From NCBI GenBank assembly GCA_016235165.1, contig JACRLX010000025.1, positions 1 through 64,000 on the forward strand: a stretch of DNA of 64,000 nucleotides. Reading direction: 5' to 3'. This document shows positions 8,097 to 17,388 of the stretch, piece after piece. Position 1 is the stretch's first letter, and the number at the start of each line of letters is the position of its first letter. The stretch is from Rhodocyclales bacterium. Its GTDB lineage: Bacteria; Pseudomonadota; Gammaproteobacteria; Burkholderiales; Rhodocyclaceae. Position numbers and translations under genes: made by a program. A model generated the notes under the pieces. It had not been told where the DNA came from. It saw only the letters and a list, made by a program, of their open reading frames with translations, and did no database searches.

Positions 8097-8128
8097 GCAT
8101 GAACATGCCAAACTTGAGCATGATATGC
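8097..8128 (-). promoter_or_regulatory. Two phased palindromes, probable operator of the MNT/HEPN pair
   Basis: GCATGAACATGC at 8097-8108 (arms GCATG/CATGC) and GCATGATATGC at 8118-8128 (arms GCAT/ATGC) lie 13-44 nt upstream of the MNT start. Their centres are about 20-21 bp apart, two helical turns. A -10-like TATTAT on the minus strand (8096-8091) abuts the first. From here to the terminator at 8267 there is no gene; the only other pattern is a tandem ATGCTGACCA (about 8219-8250). Confidence 0.5.
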
Positions 8129-8266
8129 CGACGATTTCGGATATGTACCGTACGCGCTATATTCCTTGTCTGTAGGTAGGCATGGCGTGGGAGATCCATA
8201 TTCTGCCACCGGAAATATCTGCTAAAAAATGCTGACCAAAATGCTGACCATCCTACCCTAAAAAGC

Positions 8267-8301
8267 CCAAAAAAATAGCCAGCAATTGATTGCTGGCTAT
8301 T
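8267..8301 (-). terminator. Rho-independent terminator of tmRNA
   Basis: A 12-bp perfect stem (8274-8285 with 8290-8301, 4-nt loop) is followed on the minus strand by a run of Ts (A-run 8267-8273 on the plus strand). A second A+T-rich hairpin (8305-8312 with 8318-8325) lies between it and the tmRNA 3' end. Confidence 0.85.
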
Positions 8302-8330
8302 ATTAACTAATTGATTTAATTAGTTGTTAA

Positions 8331-8692
8331 TGGTGGAGGCGGCGGGAATTGAACCCGCGTCCATAAGCGCGCCACATACAGTTCTACATACTTAGTCTCG
8401 CCGTTTGGTTTAACCCGCAGCCCGCCGACGGACAGGCTGGCTGAGGACGATTCGCTGAATTTTCGAACCCTGCGTCGCGACTCCGCAAGGCCTTATCCCG
8501 CTGAATGATTCCGATGCAGCTCGCGCTGCCTGGCCCGCGGGATGGCCAGTTCGGAAGCCAGCCGCTATTAGGCGGCTAGAGCGAAACGCTCGTCGTTGGC
8601 AGTTAGTGCTTTCCAGATGGATTTACGAGGGACCCGGAATCCTCGGTATGCCCTGCATGCTTTGTCACCCATGTCGAAGCCATGTCGCCCCC
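8331..8692 (-). ncRNA. ssrA: tmRNA (ssrA)
   Basis: 362-nt transfer-messenger RNA. The 5' end GGGGGCG (8692-8686) pairs with CGCCTCC before ACCA at the 3' end (CCA at 8333-8331), giving the tRNA-like acceptor stem. The T arm GGGTTCAATTCCCGCC-like sequence is present. The tag reading frame at 8600-8568 encodes ANDERFALAA followed by TAA and TAG. The tag is typical of betaproteobacteria. Its partner smpB is at 36459-36908. Confidence 0.97.
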
Positions 8693-8742
8693 TGAGTGTT
8701 GCGGATCAACTGGTGGCCGATCCGCGAATTGCAAGTCCGATT

Positions 8743-9402
8743 CTAGCGCGTTGCAGGCTGGCCGCCGAGGATTTCCTCGGGTACGGCGGCGATCCGGTCG
8801 GCCCCCCAGTGCTGCGGGCCGGCACCGTTGCCGAGATAGCCCCAGGCGGCGACCACGGTGAGCATGCCGACGGCGCGGCCGGAGATCACGTCGCGTTCGT
8901 CGTCGCCGACGTAGATGCATGCTTCCGTGGCGACGCCGAGCACGGCCCCGGCCAGTTGCAGGGGATAGCCATGAGGCTTGGCGCGGCGGGCGCTGTCACC
9001 GCAGACGACGCAGGCGCTGCGCTGCCGCAGGCCCAGCTGCTCGATCAGCGGGATGGCAAAACGCTGCGACTTGTTGGTGACGATGCCCCAGGAAATGCCT
9101 TCCGCATCGAGCGCGTCCAGGTGGCGGTCTATGCCGTCGAAGAGGCGGGTGCCGATGCAAAGCGCATCCTGGTAGATGTTCAGGAAACGTTGCTGCAAGG
9201 CCGGGTAGCCGGGGTCGGCCGGGGTCAAGCCGAAGCCTGCGCCGATCAGGCCGCGAGCTCCCGAGGATACATGCGGACGCAGCTGTTCCAGGGGCAATGC
9301 AGGGCGGCCCCGTTCGCGCAACAGCTGGTTGAGGGCGCCACCAAGGTCGGGCGCTGTGTCGGCGAGCGTACCGTCGAGATCGAAGAGGACGGCGTCAGGC
9401 AA
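8743..9402 (-). CDS. gph: Phosphoglycolate phosphatase
   Basis: HAD-superfamily phosphatase of 219 aa. Motif I is FDLDGTLADT (nucleophile and acid Asp), motif II the Thr in IVTNKS, motif III Lys around ARRAKPHGYP, motif IV YVGDDERDV. It removes phosphate from 2-phosphoglycolate formed by DNA repair or oxygenation. It overlaps ubiG by 8 bp; the ubiG-gph order is common in betaproteobacteria and supports the assignment over other HAD phosphatases. Confidence 0.9.
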   Translation of the reverse strand: MPDAVLFDLDGTLADTAPDLGGALNQLLRERGRPALPLEQLRPHVSSGARGLIGAGFGLTPADPGYPALQQRFLNIYQDALCIGTRLFDGIDRHLDALDAEGISWGIVTNKSQRFAIPLIEQLGLRQRSACVVCGDSARRAKPHGYPLQLAGAVLGVATEACIYVGDDERDVISGRAVGMLTVVAAWGYLGNGAGPQHWGADRIAAVPEEILGGQPATR

Positions 9403-10102
9403 GGCGGCGCGCCCGGAGCAGGTAGTTGATGTCGGTATCAGAACCGACCACGCCTTCGCGCTTCAAGGGGTTATAGCGCAGGCCGGTGATTTCGAGGACT
9501 TCGAGGCCGGCCTGGCGGCATAGCCGGGCCAGTTCCGCCGGCTTCAGGAAGCGGGTGTATTCATGGGTGCCGCGTGGCAGGAGATTGAGCATGTACTCCG
9601 CGCCGAGCACGGCTACGAGATAGGCCTTGGCATTGCGATTCAGGGTGGACAGGAACACCTGACCGCCCGGCTTGACCAGCTTGGCACAGGCAGCGACGGT
9701 GCTGGCGGGATCGGGGACATGCTCCAGCATTTCCAGGCAGGTGACATGGTCGAAGCTGCCAGGGGTCTGGTCGGCCATGGCTTCGGCGGCGATCAGCCGG
9801 TAGTCGATCTTGTGTCCGCTTTCATAGAGGTGCAGGCGTGCCACACCAAGCGCCTTCTCGGACAGGTCGATGCCGGTGACCTCCGCGCCCAGCGCGGCCA
9901 TGCCTTCGCTGAGCAGGCCACCGCCACAGCCGACGTCGATCACGTGCTTGCCCCGCAGTTGGGCATGTGAGTCGATCCAGGCCACGCGGGCCGGGTTGAT
10001 GTCGTGCAGCGGGCGGAAGGACGAGTTCGGATCCCACCAGTGGTGAGCGACCTCGCCGAACTTGTCGAGTTCGGCCTGGTCGGCATTGGCAAGGGTAGTC
10101 AT
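9395..10102 (-). CDS. ubiG: Ubiquinone biosynthesis O-methyltransferase UbiG
   Basis: Class I SAM methyltransferase of 235 aa for both O-methylation steps of ubiquinone synthesis. Typical UbiG features are FGEVAHHWWDP near the N-terminus, SAM motif VIDVGCGGGLLSEGMA (about 54-69), CLEMLEHVPDP and a C-terminal GSDTDINYLLRARR. It is cotranscribed with gph by overlap and lies downstream of a terminator that separates it from the ompA gene. Confidence 0.95.
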   Translation of the reverse strand: MTTLANADQAELDKFGEVAHHWWDPNSSFRPLHDINPARVAWIDSHAQLRGKHVIDVGCGGGLLSEGMAALGAEVTGIDLSEKALGVARLHLYESGHKIDYRLIAAEAMADQTPGSFDHVTCLEMLEHVPDPASTVAACAKLVKPGGQVFLSTLNRNAKAYLVAVLGAEYMLNLLPRGTHEYTRFLKPAELARLCRQAGLEVLEITGLRYNPLKREGVVGSDTDINYLLRARRLA

Positions 10103-10173
10103 TGTGTGCGGTTTCAGATTCAGACGGGGTCCAAATGTCCATGGATACCGTCCGCGCCGTTGGCACGGACATA

Positions 10174-10200
10174 AAAAAGCCCTGCGGGGCAGGGCTTTTT
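10174..10200 (-). terminator. Rho-independent terminator after the OmpA-family gene
   Basis: GCCCTG/CAGGGC stem (10179-10184 and 10190-10195, 5-nt loop) flanked by A and T runs on both sides, so it could act in both directions. It ends the OmpA-family transcript ahead of ubiG. Confidence 0.85.
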
Positions 10201-10217
10201 CCCGGAGTCGGGCAGGA

Positions 10218-10880
10218 TTACTTGGTGCCGATGACTTCGATTTCGACGCGACGATCAGGCTGCAGGCAATCGATGACCTTCTTGCTCTTCGGGCCCTTGC
10301 ACTGATCGGGCTTGGTCACTGGCTGCTTCTTGCCCTTGCCTTCGGTGTAAACACGGTTCGGCTCGACCCCCTTGCTTACCAGATAGGCCTTGACGGCCTC
10401 GGCGCGCTTTTCCGACAGCTTCAGGTTGTAGGCGTCGGTACCAAAACGGTCGGCGTGGCCGACGGCGATGATCACCTCGAGCTTGATGCCCTTGATGTCG
10501 GCGGACAACTTGTCCAGCTTGGCCTTGCCTTCGGGACGCAGATCGGCCTTGTTGAAATCGAACAGGGCGTCGGCGGCCAGGGTTACCTTCTGGGCGGCGG
10601 GCTTAGGTGCGGCGGCGGCAGGCTTGGCGGCCGGCGCGGCGGGGGCGGGGGCGGCGGCGGGAGCAGCTTTCTTCACCAGATCGGGATCGCAGGCCTCGAT
10701 GGCCATCGCCGGGGTCCAGTAGCCGGTGCGCCAGCACAGGCCAGTGCCGCTCCTGACGACTTCACCACGCTGGTCGATGGCATAGCCGACCGTGCCCTTC
10801 AGGTCGATTCCGGATGTTTGTGCAAACGCAGCGGCGGAAAGGCCGAGCATGGCGGTGAGCAGAAGCGATTTCTTGATCAT
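10218..10880 (-). CDS. OmpA-family outer-membrane/peptidoglycan-associated protein
   Basis: Protein of 220 aa: signal peptide MIKKSLLLTAMLGLSAAAFA, a short N-terminal region with two Cys (LCWRTGYW, EACDPD), an Ala/Pro/Lys-rich linker (about 85-115), and an OmpA C-terminal domain binding peptidoglycan (LFDFNKADLRPEG, VGHADRFGTDAYNLKLSEKR). The start at 10880 gives the signal peptide and has a GGGGGGA ribosome site. It lacks a full N-terminal eight-strand barrel, so it is a short periplasmic/anchoring type. Confidence 0.9.
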   Translation of the reverse strand: MIKKSLLLTAMLGLSAAAFAQTSGIDLKGTVGYAIDQRGEVVRSGTGLCWRTGYWTPAMAIEACDPDLVKKAAPAAAPAPAAPAAKPAAAAPKPAAQKVTLAADALFDFNKADLRPEGKAKLDKLSADIKGIKLEVIIAVGHADRFGTDAYNLKLSEKRAEAVKAYLVSKGVEPNRVYTEGKGKKQPVTKPDQCKGPKSKKVIDCLQPDRRVEIEVIGTK

Positions 10881-10953
10881 TAGGTCCCCCCTGGATGGGT
10901 TAGATGGTGACGGATTCGGTGTTTCAACCATTCCCTGAGTCTTTGCACTGCGT

Positions 10954-12297
10954 TCAGGTGATCAACCGAGTATGCCATAAACCCGCGATGTCAAGCAATT
11001 CCGAAGCGTCGATCTGTGACGGAATGCCGGCGCTCATCAGGAGTTTACCGGCCACCCAGGTGTGTGTGACCTGCTCCCGTCCGGCGGTGTAAACCAGATG
11101 CGAGGCTGGGTCATAGCAGGGCTGTAGCAGCCATTCGTCGAGCTTGACCGCGCACAGATCGGCGGCCTTGCCAGGTAACAGCGAGCCGATTTTGGCCTCA
11201 AGGCCCAGCGCCCTGGCTCCCCCCAAGGTGGCCGCATGCAGCACGGCATGGGCGCCAAGGGCTTCCGCATCCAGGCTGGCCACCTTGGCCAGCAGCGCGG
11301 CGTGGCGGATTTCATGAAACATGTCGAGGCGATTGTTGGATGCGGCACCGTCGGTGCCGAGACCGAAATTCAGGCCGCGTGCCTGCGCTGCCGCCATGGG
11401 CGGAATACCGCTCGCCAGCTTCATGTTGGAGGTCGGACAATGGGCTATATGGCAACCTTCGTGGGCCAGAAGCTCGATCTCCGCGGGTTCCAGGTGGACC
11501 GTATGCACAGCGATCATTTGGGGACCGAGCAGCCCCAGGCGGCGCAGCCGTTCGATCGGGCGCACGCCATGCAGTTTCAGGCTTTCTTCGACTTCATGCA
11601 TGGTTTCGTGCACATGCATGTGGATCGGCACTTCCAGTTGCGCCGCCAGGGTGGCGATCTTTTCGAAAGTCTTGTCGGCCACCGTATAAGGCGCGTGCGG
11701 CGCCAGGCAGAAGCTCAGCAAGGGCTTGTCGCTCAGTTTGTCCCGCACCGAGAGGCCCTTGGTAAGGTAGTCATCGGCGTCGACGGCGTAGCGCGTGGGA
11801 AACTCGATCGCGATCAGGCCCAGCGCGGCGCGCATGCCGCTTTGCAGCACGGCTTCGGCAGCCGCCTCCGGGAAAAAATACATGTCATTGAAGGTGGTAA
11901 CGCCGCCACGCAGCATTTCGGCGCAGGCGAGCAGGGTGCCGGCGCGGACGAATCCGGCGTCGGCGTGTTTCGCCTCGGCTGGCCAGATGTGCTCGGAAAG
12001 CCAGCGCATCAGCGGCAGATCGTCGGCAAAGCCGCGCAGCAGGCTCATCGCGGCATGGGTGTGGAGGTTCACCAGGCCGGGCAGCAGGACCTGCCCCGGG
12101 AGTTCCGTGACCTGGCGCGGCCGATAGCGTTGCAGGGCTTCGGCGTCGGGGAGCAGGGCGACGATGTTTCCCTTGTCGATGGCAAGGGAGTGGTGGGTCA
12201 GGGTAATGCCGGCCGGCTCGATGGGAACGATCCAGCTCGGGCGGATCAGATGGTCGATTTCGACCGGCGCAGCAGGAGGGCTAAAGGTGGCATTCAT
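10954..12297 (-). CDS. mtaD: 5-methylthioadenosine/S-adenosylhomocysteine deaminase (TRZ/ATZ family)
   Basis: Amidohydrolase of 447 aa from the ATG at 12297. Metal ligands are visible: HTHAAMSLLRG (H-x-H), HMHVHE, and the Asp in GTDGAASNNRLDM; the substrate region has CLAPHAPYTV. The family deaminates MTA or SAH, and the frequent betaproteobacterial neighbours are ubiG and gyrA. An in-frame ATG at 12354 would add a 19-residue tail without signal character and lacks a ribosome site. It is divergent from gyrA. Confidence 0.88.
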   Translation of the reverse strand: MNATFSPPAAPVEIDHLIRPSWIVPIEPAGITLTHHSLAIDKGNIVALLPDAEALQRYRPRQVTELPGQVLLPGLVNLHTHAAMSLLRGFADDLPLMRWLSEHIWPAEAKHADAGFVRAGTLLACAEMLRGGVTTFNDMYFFPEAAAEAVLQSGMRAALGLIAIEFPTRYAVDADDYLTKGLSVRDKLSDKPLLSFCLAPHAPYTVADKTFEKIATLAAQLEVPIHMHVHETMHEVEESLKLHGVRPIERLRRLGLLGPQMIAVHTVHLEPAEIELLAHEGCHIAHCPTSNMKLASGIPPMAAAQARGLNFGLGTDGAASNNRLDMFHEIRHAALLAKVASLDAEALGAHAVLHAATLGGARALGLEAKIGSLLPGKAADLCAVKLDEWLLQPCYDPASHLVYTAGREQVTHTWVAGKLLMSAGIPSQIDASELLDIAGLWHTRLIT

Positions 12298-12412
12298 CTT
12301 TGGATTCAACCAGATTTGAGTGCCATGGACAACCCGCCCGGGTGAGGTCGGCATGCTAAAATCGCAAGCTTTTACATCGTCGCTTTGACGCGCATCGGCC
12401 GAGGCCGCCTAA

Positions 12413-14992
12413 ATGAATTCGTTCGCCAAAGAAACCCTGCCGATCAGCCTCGAAGAGGAGATGCGTCACTCCTACCTCGACTACGCCATGAGCGTGACCG
12501 CCGGCCGGGCCCTGCCGGACGTCCGCGACGGCCTGAAACCCGTGCATCGCCGTGTCCTTTTCGCCATGCACGAGCTCAACAACGACTGGAACCGGGCCTA
12601 CAAGAAGTCCGCCCGCATCGTCGGCGACGTGATCGGTAAATACCACCCGCACGGCGATACCGCCGTCTACGACACCATCGTGCGCATGGCGCAGGATTTT
12701 TCGCTGCGCTACATGCTGGTTGATGGCCAGGGCAATTTCGGCTCGGTGGATGGCGATAATGCCGCGGCCATGCGTTATACCGAAGTGCGCATGGCGCGCA
12801 TCGGCCACGAACTGCTGATCGATATCGACAAGGAAACCGTCGATTTCGGGCCGAACTACGATGGCTCGGAGCAGGAGCCGCTGATCCTGCCTTCGCGCAT
12901 TCCCAACCTGCTGATCAACGGCTCCTCGGGCATTGCCGTCGGCATGGCGACCAATATTCCGCCGCACAATCTCAATGAGGTGGTGGACGCCTGTTTGCTG
13001 CTGCTGAGGAATCCCGAAACCAGCATCGAGCAGCTGATCGAGATCATTCCCGCGCCGGACTTCCCGACCGCCGGACTGATATACGGCGTGGCTGGCGTGC
13101 GCGACGGCTATCTGACCGGGCGCGGACGCGTGGTGATGCGCGCGCGTACCCATATCGAGGACTTGCCGCGTAACGGGCGCCAGGCCATCGTGGTCGACGA
13201 GCTTCCCTACCAGGTCAACAAGAAGACCTTGCAGGAAAAGATCGCCGAACTGGTCAACGAAAAGAAGATCGAAGGCATCGCCCATATCCAGGACGAGTCG
13301 GACAAATCCGGCATGCGCCTGGTGATCGAGCTGAAGAAGGGTGAAGTGCCCGAGGTGGTGCTGAATCACCTCTACAAGCAGACGCAGCTGCAGGATACCT
13401 TCGGCATGAACATGGTGGCCCTGGTCGATGGCCGGCCACGCCTGCTCAATCTTAAGGAAATGTTGCAATGTTTCCTCGCGCACCGACGTGAGGTCATCAC
13501 GCGGCGCACGGTATTCGAGCTGCGCAAGGCGCGCGAGCGGGGACACATCCTCGAAGGCCTGGCCGTCGCCCTCTCCAACGTCGATGAGATCATTGCCCTG
13601 ATCAAGGCGGCGCCAACGCCGGCCGATGCCAAGCGCGGGCTGATGGCGCGTGCCTGGCGGTCCACGCTGGTGGAGCAGATGCTGGCGCGGGCGTCGGCGG
13701 AATCTTCACGCCCCGAAGGCCTGGGGGCCGAATTCGGCCTTGCGGCGCAGGGTTACATGCTGTCGGATGCCCAGGCCCAGGCCATCCTCGAACTGCGCCT
13801 GCAACGCCTGACCGGGCTGGAGCAGGACAAGATAGTTGCCGAGTACAAGGATGTCATGGAGCAGATTGCCGACCTGCTCGATATCCTGGCCAAGCCGGAA
13901 CGCATCACCACCATCATCGGCGAGGAACTGATGGCGGTGAAAGCCCAGTTCGGCGACGTGCGCCGTTCCGAGATCGTGCTCAGCACCGCCGAGATCAATC
14001 TCGAAGACCTGATCGTGCGCGAGGACATGGTGGTCACGCTCTCGCATTCCGGTTACATCAAGCGCCAGCCCCTGGCCGACTACCGCGCCCAACGTCGTGG
14101 CGGACGCGGCAAGCAGGCGGCCGCGGTCAAGGACGACGACTTCGTCGATCGCCTGTTCGTAGCCAACACCCATGACTACATCCTCTGCTTCTCCAATCGC
14201 GGTCGGGTGTACTGGCTCAAGGTGTATGAGGCGCCGGAAGGCACGCGCAACTCGCGCGGCAAGCCGATCGTCAATCTTTTCCCGCTGGAGGACAAGGAAA
14301 AAATCACTGCGATCCTTCCGGTCAAGGAATTCGACGAGGAACACTTTGTCTTCATGGCCACGGCCATGGGCACGGTGAAGAAGACGCCGCTGACCAGCTT
14401 CGCCAATCCGCGCAAGGCCGGCATCATTGCCGTCGGGCTCGACGACGGAGACCATCTGATCGGCGTCGCCATCACCAACGGCCAATGCGATGTGATGCTG
14501 TTCTCGGATTCCGGCAAGGCCGTGCGCTTTGCCGAAGACGATGTGCGCCCGATGGGGCGCGAGGCGCGTGGCGTGCGCGGCATGATGCTGGAAGACGAGC
14601 AGCAGGTGATTTCCATGCTGGTGGCCGATAGCGAGGATTACACGGTATTGACGGCCACCGAAAACGGTTTCGGCAAGCGCACCCCGATCGCCGAATACAC
14701 CCGTCACGGACGCGGCACCAAGGGCATGATCGCAATCCAGACTTCCGAACGCAATGGCAAGGTGGTAGCTGCCGTGCTGGCGGCGCTGGGCGAGACCAGC
14801 GAGGAAATCATGCTGATTTCCACTGGTGGCGTGCTGATCCGCACCCGCGTTTCCGATATTCGTGTCATGGGCCGTTCGACCCAGGGCGTCACCCTGATCA
14901 CGCTGGACGACGGCACCTTCCTTGCCGGGTTGGAGAAAGTGATCGAGACCGAGGAAGACGATCCGGCTGCGGAGCCGTCTCCGGAGGAATAG
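12413..14992 (+). CDS. gyrA: DNA gyrase subunit A
   Basis: 859 aa, full length. The N-terminal breakage-reunion domain has the catalytic Tyr in [10 protein letters not shown]; the quinolone-resistance region reads [15 protein letters not shown], with Thr at the position of E. coli Ser83 and Asp at position 87, both common wild-type residues. Six C-terminal beta-pinwheel blades follow, including the GyrA box-type QRRGGRGKQ. The tail is acidic ([13 protein letters not shown]). GAGG precedes the ATG. Confidence 0.97.
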   Translation: MNSFAKETLPISLEEEMRHSYLDYAMSVTAGRALPDVRDGLKPVHRRVLFAMHELNNDWNRAYKKSARIVGDVIGKYHPHGDTAVYDTIVRMAQDFSLRYMLVDGQGNFGSVDGDNAAAMRYTEVRMARIGHELLIDIDKETVDFGPNYDGSEQEPLILPSRIPNLLINGSSGIAVGMATNIPPHNLNEVVDACLLLLRNPETSIEQLIEIIPAPDFPTAGLIYGVAGVRDGYLTGRGRVVMRARTHIEDLPRNGRQAIVVDELPYQVNKKTLQEKIAELVNEKKIEGIAHIQDESDKSGMRLVIELKKGEVPEVVLNHLYKQTQLQDTFGMNMVALVDGRPRLLNLKEMLQCFLAHRREVITRRTVFELRKARERGHILEGLAVALSNVDEIIALIKAAPTPADAKRGLMARAWRSTLVEQMLARASAESSRPEGLGAEFGLAAQGYMLSDAQAQAILELRLQRLTGLEQDKIVAEYKDVMEQIADLLDILAKPERITTIIGEELMAVKAQFGDVRRSEIVLSTAEINLEDLIVREDMVVTLSHSGYIKRQPLADYRAQRRGGRGKQAAAVKDDDFVDRLFVANTHDYILCFSNRGRVYWLKVYEAPEGTRNSRGKPIVNLFPLEDKEKITAILPVKEFDEEHFVFMATAMGTVKKTPLTSFANPRKAGIIAVGLDDGDHLIGVAITNGQCDVMLFSDSGKAVRFAEDDVRPMGREARGVRGMMLEDEQQVISMLVADSEDYTVLTATENGFGKRTPIAEYTRHGRGTKGMIAIQTSERNGKVVAAVLAALGETSEEIMLISTGGVLIRTRVSDIRVMGRSTQGVTLITLDDGTFLAGLEKVIETEEDDPAAEPSPEE

Positions 14993-15102
14993 GTTGTTCG
15001 CTCGCATGCTTTGGGATAAGGACAAGCGATAAGTTTTGTGGCAGAAATACAGGGTTTGAATCTGTAATCCGATCTGAACAATATTTCATAGGGAGGCTGG
15101 TG

Positions 15103-16185
15103 ATGGCACGTATATTCAATTTCAGCGCAGGACCGGCGGCACTTCCCGAGGAAGTGCTGAAGCAGGCCGCCGACGAAATGCTCGACTGGCATGGCAGCGG
15201 CACCTCGGTGATGGAAATGAGCCACCGCGGCAAGGAGTTCATGGGCATCGCCGCCCAGGCCGAGGCGGACCTGCGCGAACTGATGGGCATCCCGGCGAAC
15301 TACAAGGTGCTCTTCCTCCAGGGCGGCGCCTCGGCGCAGTTCGAGATGATTCCGATCAACCTGCTGCGCGGCAAGCCGGTGGCCGACTACGTACATACCG
15401 GCGAGTGGGCGAAGAAGGCGATCAAGGCGGCCAAGCTGTTCTGCAACGTCAATGTGGCTGCCAGCGCCGAGGACAAGAGCTTTACCTATGCTCCGGCCCA
15501 GGCCGACTGGAAGCTCAGCAAGGATGCCGCCTACGTGCATTACACCGCCAACGAGACCATCGGTGGCGTCGAGTTCCACTGGACGCCGAACACCGGCGAC
15601 GTGCCGCTGGTCTGCGACATGTCCTCGAACATCCTGTCGAAGCCGGTCGAGGTCAACAAGTTCGGCCTGATCTACGCCGGCGCACAGAAGAACATCGGCC
15701 CGGCCGGTTTGACCATCGTCATCGTGCGGGATGACCTGGTCGGCAAGGCGCAACCGACGCCGCCTGCCATGCTCGACTACAAGACCCACGTCGATGCCGA
15801 GTCGATGTACAACACGCCGCCCACCTATGGCATCTACATTGCCGGCCTGGTGTTCCAGTGGCTGAAGAAGAACGGCGGCGTGGCGGCGATGGAGAAGCAC
15901 AACGTCGAGAAGGCCAACCTGCTGTACGACTATCTGGCGACCACGGATTTCTACCGCAACCCGGTGCGCAAGGAAGATCAATCGCGCATGAACGTCCCGT
16001 TCACGCTCAAGGATGCGGCGCTGGATGAAGAGTTCCTCAAAGGTGCCAAGGCACGCGGCATGGCCCAGCTCAAAGGGCATCGCTCGGTCGGCGGCATGCG
16101 CGCCTCGATCTACAACGCCATGCCGCGCGCCGGCGTCGAGGCGCTGGTCGAGTACATGAAAGAATTCGCCGCGCAGAAGGCTTGA
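15103..16185 (+). CDS. serC: Phosphoserine aminotransferase
   Basis: PLP aminotransferase of 360 aa converting 3-phosphohydroxypyruvate to phosphoserine and acting in PLP synthesis. It begins with the diagnostic [11 protein letters not shown] and has the PLP lysine in [18 protein letters not shown] at 15091-15096 favours the ATG at 15103 over the GTG one codon earlier. The next gene, serA, is 4 nt away, so the two serine-synthesis steps are coexpressed. Confidence 0.96.
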   Translation: MARIFNFSAGPAALPEEVLKQAADEMLDWHGSGTSVMEMSHRGKEFMGIAAQAEADLRELMGIPANYKVLFLQGGASAQFEMIPINLLRGKPVADYVHTGEWAKKAIKAAKLFCNVNVAASAEDKSFTYAPAQADWKLSKDAAYVHYTANETIGGVEFHWTPNTGDVPLVCDMSSNILSKPVEVNKFGLIYAGAQKNIGPAGLTIVIVRDDLVGKAQPTPPAMLDYKTHVDAESMYNTPPTYGIYIAGLVFQWLKKNGGVAAMEKHNVEKANLLYDYLATTDFYRNPVRKEDQSRMNVPFTLKDAALDEEFLKGAKARGMAQLKGHRSVGGMRASIYNAMPRAGVEALVEYMKEFAAQKA

Positions 16186-16189
16186 GATC

Positions 16190-17386
16190 ATGTCCGACCA
16201 ATTTCAGGCGCAGTTTCAAGTATTGATACTCAACAATGTTTCGCAGAACGGCCTCAAGCGCCTGCCGGCGGAACGCTTCCATTGCGCCAAGGACGTCGCC
16301 AAGCCCGATGCAATCCTGCTGCGCTCGGCCGATCTGCACAGCGTCGAGATTGCCAAATCGGTAATGGCGATCGGTCGCGCCGGGTCTGGCACCAACAATA
16401 TTCCGGTCAGCGAGATGACCAAGCGCGGCGTGCCGGTGTTCAACGCTCCCGGCGCCAACGCCAATGCCGTCAAGGAACTGGTGCTGGCCGGCATGCTGCT
16501 CGCGGCTCGCAACATCGGCGGCGCGATGAAGTTCGTCACCGGGCTCGATCCCAAGGACCCGGAAATGGAAAAGAAGGTCGAGGATGGCAAGAAGACCTTC
16601 GCCGGCTACGAAATCTCCGGGCATACGCTGGGCGTTGTCGGTCTCGGCAAGATCGGCTGTCTGGTGGCGGATGCCGCGATCAAGCTGGGCATGAACGTGG
16701 TCGGTTACGACCCGGAGATCACGGTCGATGCCGCATGGAGTCTGCCGTCGCAGGTCCGTCGTGCCAACTCGCTGGCTGAGGTGTTGAAGAGCTGTAACTT
16801 CGTCACCCTGCATGTGCCGCTGGTCGATGCCACGCGCAGGATGATCAATCCCGCCAGCATCGAGCAGATGAAGAACGGTGCGGTGCTGCTCAACTTCTCG
16901 CGCGAAGGGGTGGTCGACGAGGCCGCAGTGCTTGCGGCCCTCGATGCGAAGAAGCTTGGCTGCTACGTCTGCGATTTCCCCAGCGCCCACGTCAATACCC
17001 ACCCGCATGTGGTCGCCTTGCCGCACCTGGGAGCATCCACGCGCGAGGCCGAGGAAAACTGCGCCATCATGGTGGCCGACCAGTTGCGCGACTACATGCT
17101 CGACGGCAACATCGTCAATTCGGTTAATTTCCCGAACGTTGTGATGCCGAGGGAGTCCGCCTACCGGCTGGCGATCGCCAACGCAAACGTGCCGAACATG
17201 GTCGGCCAGATATCGACGGCGATGGCCGAGGCCAAGCTCAACATCCACAACATGATGAACAAGTCGAAAAAGGATGTGGCCTACACCCTGGTCGACGTGG
17301 ACAGCAAGGTGCCGAAGAAGCTGGTAGACGAGATTTCCAGGATAGAGGGAGTGCTGGCCGTGCGGTATTTGCCGCAGGAGGGCTGA
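16190..17386 (+). CDS. serA: D-3-phosphoglycerate dehydrogenase with ACT domain
   Basis: 398 aa. Substrate-binding part GRAGSGTNNIP (about 65-75), NAD-binding GVVGLGKIGCLVADAA (about 145-160), catalytic His in LPHLGASTREAEEN, and a C-terminal ACT domain (about 325-398: NVPNMVGQISTAMAEAKLNI) that usually binds serine for feedback. It is the short SerA type. It catalyses the first step of serine synthesis in an operon with serC. Confidence 0.95.
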   Translation: MSDQFQAQFQVLILNNVSQNGLKRLPAERFHCAKDVAKPDAILLRSADLHSVEIAKSVMAIGRAGSGTNNIPVSEMTKRGVPVFNAPGANANAVKELVLAGMLLAARNIGGAMKFVTGLDPKDPEMEKKVEDGKKTFAGYEISGHTLGVVGLGKIGCLVADAAIKLGMNVVGYDPEITVDAAWSLPSQVRRANSLAEVLKSCNFVTLHVPLVDATRRMINPASIEQMKNGAVLLNFSREGVVDEAAVLAALDAKKLGCYVCDFPSAHVNTHPHVVALPHLGASTREAEENCAIMVADQLRDYMLDGNIVNSVNFPNVVMPRESAYRLAIANANVPNMVGQISTAMAEAKLNIHNMMNKSKKDVAYTLVDVDSKVPKKLVDEISRIEGVLAVRYLPQEG

Positions 17387-17388
17387 GG

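Noticed and set aside
7036-8330. The tRNA-Thr to tmRNA interval as an integrated island
   Set aside because: Both RNA genes are known integration sites, but no integrase or duplicated RNA-gene end is present; only the toxin-antitoxin pair is supported.
12640-12690. Quinolone-resistance mutation in gyrA (Thr at the Ser83 position)
   Set aside because: Thr is a common wild-type residue there in many proteobacteria and Asp87 is unchanged.
12356-15025. Long minus-strand open frames opposite gyrA
   Set aside because: They mirror the codon structure of gyrA in high-G+C DNA and show no domains.
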